Assembly (NCBI RefSeq): GCF_040676675.1
Contig: NZ_JBFAPK010000032.1
Location: 41,396 to 105,395, forward strand
Source: JBFAPK01 sp040676675
Lineage (GTDB): Bacteria > Actinomycetota > Actinomycetes > Mycobacteriales > Micromonosporaceae
DNA length: 64,000 nt
Direction: 5' to 3'
The notes below the pieces were generated by a model that was not told the DNA's origin, made no database searches, and worked only from the letters and a program-made list of their open reading frames with translations. Position 1 is the stretch's first letter; each line of letters opens with the position of its first letter. Shown here one piece after another: positions 59,729-64,000 of the stretch. The translations under genes were made by a program, and so were the position numbers.

Positions 59729-60172
59729 TTACTCGACGTCCATCGCCTCGTACGTGATGACCAGCTTCTCGGTCAGCACGCTCGTGTCACCGGCCTTGAG
59801 CGAGCTGATCTCCAGGCTCTTCGGCCAGGCGTTCGTCAGCCGGTAACGCTTGATCGGCATGCCCTCGTAGTCGAAGACGATGATCGCGCCACCCTTGCGG
59901 GCGTCACCCATCTTGCCGAACCGGGAGCTGGTGATCCACTGCTCGAAGCTGTTGTCCGCGGTGAGACCCCGGGTCAGCGTCACCTCGCCGGCCTTCGGCC
60001 GGCCCGGCATCTTGTGGATCGCGTACTTACCGTCGGGCGTGTTCGCCTTGTACTCGATGACGTCCTGCTCCATCTTCAGGCCGGACACCTCGGTGATCTG
60101 CTTGATCATCACGCTGTCCACCTCCAGCCCGAAGGAGTGGCCGACGGCGGAGTTGAAATCGGGGATCGGCAC
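59729..60172 (-). CDS. eCIS inner tube protein
   Basis: 147 aa from GTG (MPIPDFNSAVGHSFGLEVDSVMIKQ in translation). The gp19/tail-tube fold includes ITEVSGLKMEQDVIEYK, PGRPKAGEVTLTRGLTADNSFEQW and LVITYEAMDVE. It would polymerise into hexameric rings inside the sheath. Confidence 0.93.
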   Translation of the reverse strand: MPIPDFNSAVGHSFGLEVDSVMIKQITEVSGLKMEQDVIEYKANTPDGKYAIHKMPGRPKAGEVTLTRGLTADNSFEQWITSSRFGKMGDARKGGAIIVFDYEGMPIKRYRLTNAWPKSLEISSLKAGDTSVLTEKLVITYEAMDVE

Positions 60173-60219
60173 GGTTACCTCCTCAACTCGCTGACCAGGT
60201 ACGACTTACCGGCCAGTCC

Positions 60220-61764
60220 CTACTCACTCACCAGGCTGGTGCCGCCGGAGACCTGCGCCAGCTGGAAGATGACGAACTCGGCGGGCTTCACCGGAGCCAC
60301 CCCGATCTGGCAGACCACCTGGCCGGCGTCGATGCTCTCGGCCGGGTTGGTCTCCCGGTCGCACTTGACGTAGAACGCCTCGTCGGGGGTGAGCCCGAAC
60401 AGGGCGCCACGACGCCACTCCATGACCAGGAAGGCGCTGATGGTCCGGCGGATCCGCGCCCAGAGGGCGTCGTCGTTCGGCTCGAAGACGACCCACTGCG
60501 TACCGTGGAGGATCGACTTCTCGAGGTAGTTGAAGAGCCGGCGCACGTTCAGGTACCGCCAGGCCGGGTCGGAGGAGAGCGTCCGCGCGCCCCAGACCAG
60601 GATGCCCCGGCCCGGGAAGGACCGCAGGCAGTTGACCCCGAGCGGGTTGAGCAGCTCCTGCTCCGAGCGGGTCAGCTGGGTCTCCAGGGCGACCGCGCCA
60701 CGGATCACCTCGTTGGCCGGGGCCTTGTGCACGCCCCGGGTGGCGTCGTTGCGTCCCCAGATGCCGCCGATGTGGCCCGACGGCGGGATGAACTGGTTGG
60801 TACCGGAGACCGGGTCGAAGACCTTGACCCAGGGGTAGTAGAGCGCCGCGTACCGGGAGTCGTAGCCCGCCTGGTCGGTGCGCCACTCCTTGACCTGCTG
60901 CGGCGAGAGGCCGGGCGGCGGGTCGATGATCGCGATCCGGTCGCCCATCAGCTCGCAGTGCGCGATCATCGCGGTCTGTACGGCCTTGACCGACTCCAGG
61001 TCGATCGCGCCCCGCTGGTACGCGCCCATCAGGTCGGGCACCGCGACCATCGTCACCTCTTCGATGGCCTCCAGGCCGCCGAAGCCGGTGCGCTCCGCCG
61101 CGTCGCCCACGTAGTCCTCGGGGGCGATCTGCGCGGGAGCGGCCGGTGCGGGCGCCGGCGCGGAGAGCGCCACCTCGCCGCCGCGCGGCCGGGTCAGCTG
61201 GGCCGCCGGTACGGTCTCCTCAAGCGTGATCAGCTTCGACTTCTCGCGAACCGCCGTGACGACGTTGTCCTTGCCGCGCTTGGTGGTGACGCCCTCGAAC
61301 GTCTCCGTCACCTTGCCGTTCTGCTTGACGACCAGGTTGAACTTGTCCTCGCTGGCACCCTCGCCCGCGTCGGTCACCTCGACGGCGATGTCGTCGGCCG
61401 TACCGCCGCCCGGCAGCGCCTTGGCCACCACCCGGTACGTGCCGAGCGCGGCGCTCGGCCCGATGGCCGCCTGCGCCTCGCCGTTCTGGCCGTTGGCCCG
61501 GTCGCCGCCGACGCGGACGACGTAGCACGCGCCGCCGCCGTTCAGGAAGTAGCCGTAGACCGCGTGGCCCAGATAGCAGTCCGGCACGAACTCGCCGAAG
61601 ATCTGGGAGTACTGACTCCAGTTGGTCACCAGCGTCGGGGTGTTGAACGGGCCCTGCGCGGCGAAGCCGACGAAGGCGGCCACCGCGGTGCCAACGCCTT
61701 CGATGGGCCGCGAACCCGACTCCACCTCTTCGACGTACACGCCCGGCGCCAGATAGTTGGGCAT
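60220..61764 (-). CDS. eCIS contractile sheath protein
   Basis: 514 aa from ATG with GGAGG 4 nt upstream. NYLAPGVYVEEVESGSRPIEGVGTAVAAFVGFAAQGP is the sheath N-terminus. An inserted domain with an Ala/Pro linker (SAPAPAPAAPAQIAP) spans ~95-225. The C-terminal sheath core runs VFDPVSGTNQFIPPSGHIGGIWGRND...WRYLNVRRLFNYLEKSILHGTQWVVFEPND. It forms the contracting outer cylinder. First gene of the minus-strand operon. Confidence 0.95.
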   Translation of the reverse strand: MPNYLAPGVYVEEVESGSRPIEGVGTAVAAFVGFAAQGPFNTPTLVTNWSQYSQIFGEFVPDCYLGHAVYGYFLNGGGACYVVRVGGDRANGQNGEAQAAIGPSAALGTYRVVAKALPGGGTADDIAVEVTDAGEGASEDKFNLVVKQNGKVTETFEGVTTKRGKDNVVTAVREKSKLITLEETVPAAQLTRPRGGEVALSAPAPAPAAPAQIAPEDYVGDAAERTGFGGLEAIEEVTMVAVPDLMGAYQRGAIDLESVKAVQTAMIAHCELMGDRIAIIDPPPGLSPQQVKEWRTDQAGYDSRYAALYYPWVKVFDPVSGTNQFIPPSGHIGGIWGRNDATRGVHKAPANEVIRGAVALETQLTRSEQELLNPLGVNCLRSFPGRGILVWGARTLSSDPAWRYLNVRRLFNYLEKSILHGTQWVVFEPNDDALWARIRRTISAFLVMEWRRGALFGLTPDEAFYVKCDRETNPAESIDAGQVVCQIGVAPVKPAEFVIFQLAQVSGGTSLVSE

Positions 61765-61921
61765 CACGCCTCCTCGTCCCTAGGGTCGATTCGAGCGTCG
61801 CGCGTCTGTCACCGAGCGCAAACGTCCACCGGGACGCTTGATCGGGAAGGCTTCGGTGCCTGATGGGGCATCCCGGCCGTAGGTGCCTCGCCGCCCCTCG
61901 CCGCGCCGGCCGGGCCGTACG

Positions 61922-62509
61922 ATGAGCCTCGTGCCCCCGGTTGTGGACGTGCCCGGTCTGACCTACGAGGCCGACTATCTGCGGCCGGACGAGCAGGCGG
62001 CGCTACTGGAGTGCATCGACCGCGAGCCGTGGCGGGACGACCTGCGGCGCCGGGTGCAGCATTACGGTTACCGGTACGACTACCGCCGCCGGACGGTCGG
62101 CCGCGAGTCGTACCTCGGGCCGCTGCCCGGATGGGCGGAGGATTGCGCCGAGCGGCTGCGCCGGGACGGGTACGCCGACCAGCGCCTGGATCAGTTGATC
62201 GTCAACGAGTATCTTCCCGGGCAGGGCATCGCCCCGCACGTCGACTGCGTGCCGTGTTTCGGCGACGCGGTCCTCTCGTTGAGCCTCGGCTCCGCGTGCG
62301 TGCTGACGATGTCCCGTCCCGAGGCCGGAGCCGACCGGCGGGTGCCGGTCCTGCTGGAACCGGGCGGGCTGCTGGTCATGCGCGGCGAGGCGCGCTACGA
62401 GTGGCGGCACGGCATCGCGGCTCGCAAGACCGACAGGTATGACGAACGGACCGTGGTACGCGCCCGCCGGGTGTCGCTGACATTCCGCAGCGTCCTGGCC
62501 GCCGACTGA
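61922..62509 (+). CDS. AlkB-type 2-oxoglutarate/Fe(II) dioxygenase
   Basis: 195 aa from ATG (MSLVPPVVDVPGLTYEADYL). The iron ligands are H106-x-D108 (APHVDC) and about His163 (WRHGI), and the 2-oxoglutarate Arg is in the end region RARRVSLTFR. AlkB proteins remove methyl groups from DNA or RNA bases by oxidation. It is divergent from the sheath operon and converges on the immunity gene, 39 nt away. Next to a likely methyltransferase toxin it could counteract base methylation, but this is inference. Confidence 0.88.
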   Translation: MSLVPPVVDVPGLTYEADYLRPDEQAALLECIDREPWRDDLRRRVQHYGYRYDYRRRTVGRESYLGPLPGWAEDCAERLRRDGYADQRLDQLIVNEYLPGQGIAPHVDCVPCFGDAVLSLSLGSACVLTMSRPEAGADRRVPVLLEPGGLLVMRGEARYEWRHGIAARKTDRYDERTVVRARRVSLTFRSVLAAD

Positions 62510-62520
62510 GGCTCGGCCTC

Positions 62521-62537
62521 GACCGGCGGCGCCGGTC
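62521..62537. terminator. Bidirectional hairpin between alkB-like and immunity genes
   Basis: GACCGG / CCGGTC arms (6 bp) enclose a 5-nt loop, midway in the 39-bp gap between convergent genes; flanking GC bases could extend the stem. Confidence 0.45.
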
Positions 62538-62548
62538 CGGGCCTCCAC

Positions 62549-63073
62549 TCACTCCTCCGGTCGGGGCAGGATGCCGTCCTGCCGCACCAGCCGGTCCAGC
62601 CAGGAGAGGAAGTCTTCGGCGTACCAGTCGAAGTCGTCGTCGCTCACCCGCCGGGAGGAGAAGAGCCGGTAGACGCCGGGCTTGCGCTCGCCGGTGGTGT
62701 CGAAGGCGAAGTCCTGCTCCTCCGTGTCGAGCAGCTTGCCGCCCTCGATCCGATGGTGGACGTACTGCGCGAAGAGCAGGAAGCCGTCGTCGTCGACGAC
62801 CGGCCCGTCCATCTCCAACAGGCCGGTCGACGCGTCACTGAAGCCCAGCACGTCGACGAGCGGCCGATCGTCCCCGCCCTCGATGGCGGCACCGCCGTAC
62901 CGCTCCAGGAAGGCCACGTATCCCCGGTCCGACCGCAGGCTCGGGTAGGTGTCCAGGAACTCCGTCAACCGCGCGGCGGGGGCGGGATCGGGGTCGCGCG
63001 GATGGCGCGGTCCCCGTCCGGCTCGGGCGCCCGGAATACGGCAGAAGCGGTCCATGACGGAATCGATGTCCAC
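62549..63073 (-). CDS. SMI1/KNR4 (SUKH)-like immunity protein
   Basis: 174 aa from GTG, 5 nt after the stop of the cargo gene; a longer frame reaching into the cargo gene is not credible. It has the pattern LTEFLDTYPSLRSDRGYVAFLERYGGA near residue 30 and acidic beta-rich segments (VDVLGFSDAS, DGFLLFAQYV, GVYRLFSS, DDDFDWYAEDFLSWLDRLV). SUKH proteins neutralise many polymorphic toxins. The tight coupling to the BMT5-like gene marks it as its immunity partner. Confidence 0.78.
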   Translation of the reverse strand: MDIDSVMDRFCRIPGARAGRGPRHPRDPDPAPAARLTEFLDTYPSLRSDRGYVAFLERYGGAAIEGGDDRPLVDVLGFSDASTGLLEMDGPVVDDDGFLLFAQYVHHRIEGGKLLDTEEQDFAFDTTGERKPGVYRLFSSRRVSDDDFDWYAEDFLSWLDRLVRQDGILPRPEE

Positions 63074-63078
63074 GCGTT

Positions 63079-64000
63079 CTAGTCTCTCGTGAAGATGAAG
63101 GTGAACCCACGGGACACGTCCGCCGGATTCGCGCCGCTGGCCGTCGTCTCGTGCCCGTAGCCAGGGTAGTCCGACTGTTGGAAGTCGTTCTGGGAGACGA
63201 GCCGTAGGCCGGCCGCCGCGGCTGCCTCCACCGGTCGCCACCGGCTGACGTAGTAGTTCGGCTCCTTGGCGACGCGAAGGGTCACCGTGATCTTGCCGCC
63301 CGGGCGGATGCGTTGCGCCGCGCTGGCGAAGAAGTCGGCCAGCAGCGCCGCCCCACGACTCGCGGCGCTCGCGCGGGAGCCACCGGGGTGGGGGAACATC
63401 CAGATGATGTTGTCGAACTTCGGCTTGTCCTCGGCGCCCTCGTGCAGCTTGGTCGCGTCCACCCCGAACTCGACCGTCACGCCCTGCTGTTGCAGCCGTT
63501 CCGCCCGTTCGAGCGTGCGCTGCTCCTTCACGTCGCCCTTCTGCTCGTAGACCGTTGCGGTGATGTTTCCAGGGACGTTGCGCCCGAGGATCAGATTGGC
63601 CTCGGTGAAGGTCAGGTTTCCCTCGCCGACCAGGAGCGTCTTTCCCTCGATCGGGATCAGGTTTCCGCTGTTGTCCGGGTTCAACTTCGCGTAGACGGCC
63701 CAGCCGGAGCCCTTCCGGTGCGCGTAGATCTCCTGGAAGCGGTACTTCTCCTTGATGGCGAGCAGCGACCCGTGCAACTGGGGGGTCTCGGCGCCGCCCT
63801 GCCTGGACCGGTTGGCGACCCCACGGATCTCCTTGAGGCCCCTGTTCCAGCGATCCTGGATGTCCTCCTGCGGCGTCTTGGGCTTGTCCTTCTTTCCGAA
63901 CTTGCCCTTGAGTTTGGCCCAGAGTTTCTTGCCGAGGTTGACGATCTTGTCGACGATCCAGTTGATGGCCTTGTTGACGGGTTTGGCGAGGGCTTGGAAG
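63079..64000 (-). CDS. eCIS cargo C-terminal part: linker plus BMT5-like methyltransferase domain (5' end outside window)
   Basis: About 306 visible residues; the open frame continues beyond 64000. The first ~95 residues are Lys/Trp-rich helical (NKAINWIVDKIVNLGKKLWAKL), a segment typical between the DUF4157-type domain and the toxin in actinobacterial eCIS cargo. The rest fits the BMT5-like Rossmann methyltransferase domain: LLVGEGNLTFTEANLIL (SAM loop), FDNIIWMFPHPGG, ALLADFFASAAQRIRPGGKITVTL and the YPGYGHETT end. BMT5 methylates a uridine (m3U) of 25S rRNA in yeast. An RNA-methylating effector is the leading reading; target unknown. Confidence 0.8.
   Translation of the reverse strand, partial: FQALAKPVNKAINWIVDKIVNLGKKLWAKLKGKFGKKDKPKTPQEDIQDRWNRGLKEIRGVANRSRQGGAETPQLHGSLLAIKEKYRFQEIYAHRKGSGWAVYAKLNPDNSGNLIPIEGKTLLVGEGNLTFTEANLILGRNVPGNITATVYEQKGDVKEQRTLERAERLQQQGVTVEFGVDATKLHEGAEDKPKFDNIIWMFPHPGGSRASAASRGAALLADFFASAAQRIRPGGKITVTLRVAKEPNYYVSRWRPVEAAAAAGLRLVSQNDFQQSDYPGYGHETTASGANPADVSRGFTFIFTRD

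Noticed and set aside
48824..61764. Prophage or T6SS
   Set aside because: No capsid, portal, terminase, integrase or Tss membrane-complex genes; J, gp25, LysM, VgrG, PAAR, DUF6760 and BTAD neighbours fit eCIS.

Overview
The window is very GC-rich and full of GTG starts, with actinobacterial gene orders (the galU-glp-rimJ-sepX division cluster, a BTAD-type regulator, an Rv2578c-family gene, SigE- and SigJ-type sigma factors). This points to a filamentous actinomycete, most likely in the Micromonosporaceae. That placement is inferred from gene content and base composition; there is no rRNA gene in the window. One tRNA (Ala, CGC) is present. I see no IS element, CRISPR array or replication origin.

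Left part, 1-34 kb, is mostly chromosomal housekeeping and metabolism: an SDR fragment, an acyl-CoA dehydrogenase, an intein-split radical SAM protein behind a LexA-type SOS box, ECF sigma factors, a LacI-regulated sugar oxidoreductase/isomerase pair, DCC1 and HTTM proteins whose ends overlap tail to tail, a thioredoxin with a SigR-type promoter, a TrmH methyltransferase, a SigE-type sigma factor with a membrane partner, PHP, MarC, RecB-like, MpaB, Fur and DUF2231 proteins. A block follows whose order I recall from mycobacteria and corynebacteria: a Ruc-like zinc-ribbon chaperone behind a CIRCE box, 5-formyl-THF cyclo-ligase, a GGDEF protein, then galU, glp, a rimJ-type acetyltransferase and sepX/glpR.

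Middle part, 34-45.5 kb, is accessory. It holds an ECF41/SigJ sigma factor with a flavin oxidoreductase, a secreted AA10 polysaccharide monooxygenase with a perfect CebR-type operator, a LysR/MFS divergent pair, a decayed isochorismatase-like gene, a DrrAB-type exporter, a MarR/FMN-reductase divergent pair with two operator palindromes, and a large polytopic membrane protein.

Right part, 45.8-64 kb, is an extracellular contractile injection system (eCIS, phage-tail-like) locus. A STAND/BTAD regulator faces a long minus-strand operon: sheath, tube, T4-type baseplate/chaperone protein, DUF6760, an 887-aa disordered protein with 14 spaced V-(Q/S/A)-R motifs, second tube protein, LysM tube-cap protein, VgrG-like spike, PAAR tip, gp25, baseplate J, tail protein I, and a zinc-ribbon/TM/discoidin protein resembling Streptomyces CisA. 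Upstream lies a gene whose visible end looks like an eCIS cargo ending in a BMT5-like (rRNA uridine methyltransferase) domain. It is followed after 5 nt by a SUKH-like immunity protein and faces an AlkB-type dioxygenase. This apparent methyltransferase toxin, immunity protein and possible demethylase set attached to an eCIS is the most novel part of the window. The cargo's 5' end, the eCIS AAA+ ATPase and an obvious tape measure are not in view.
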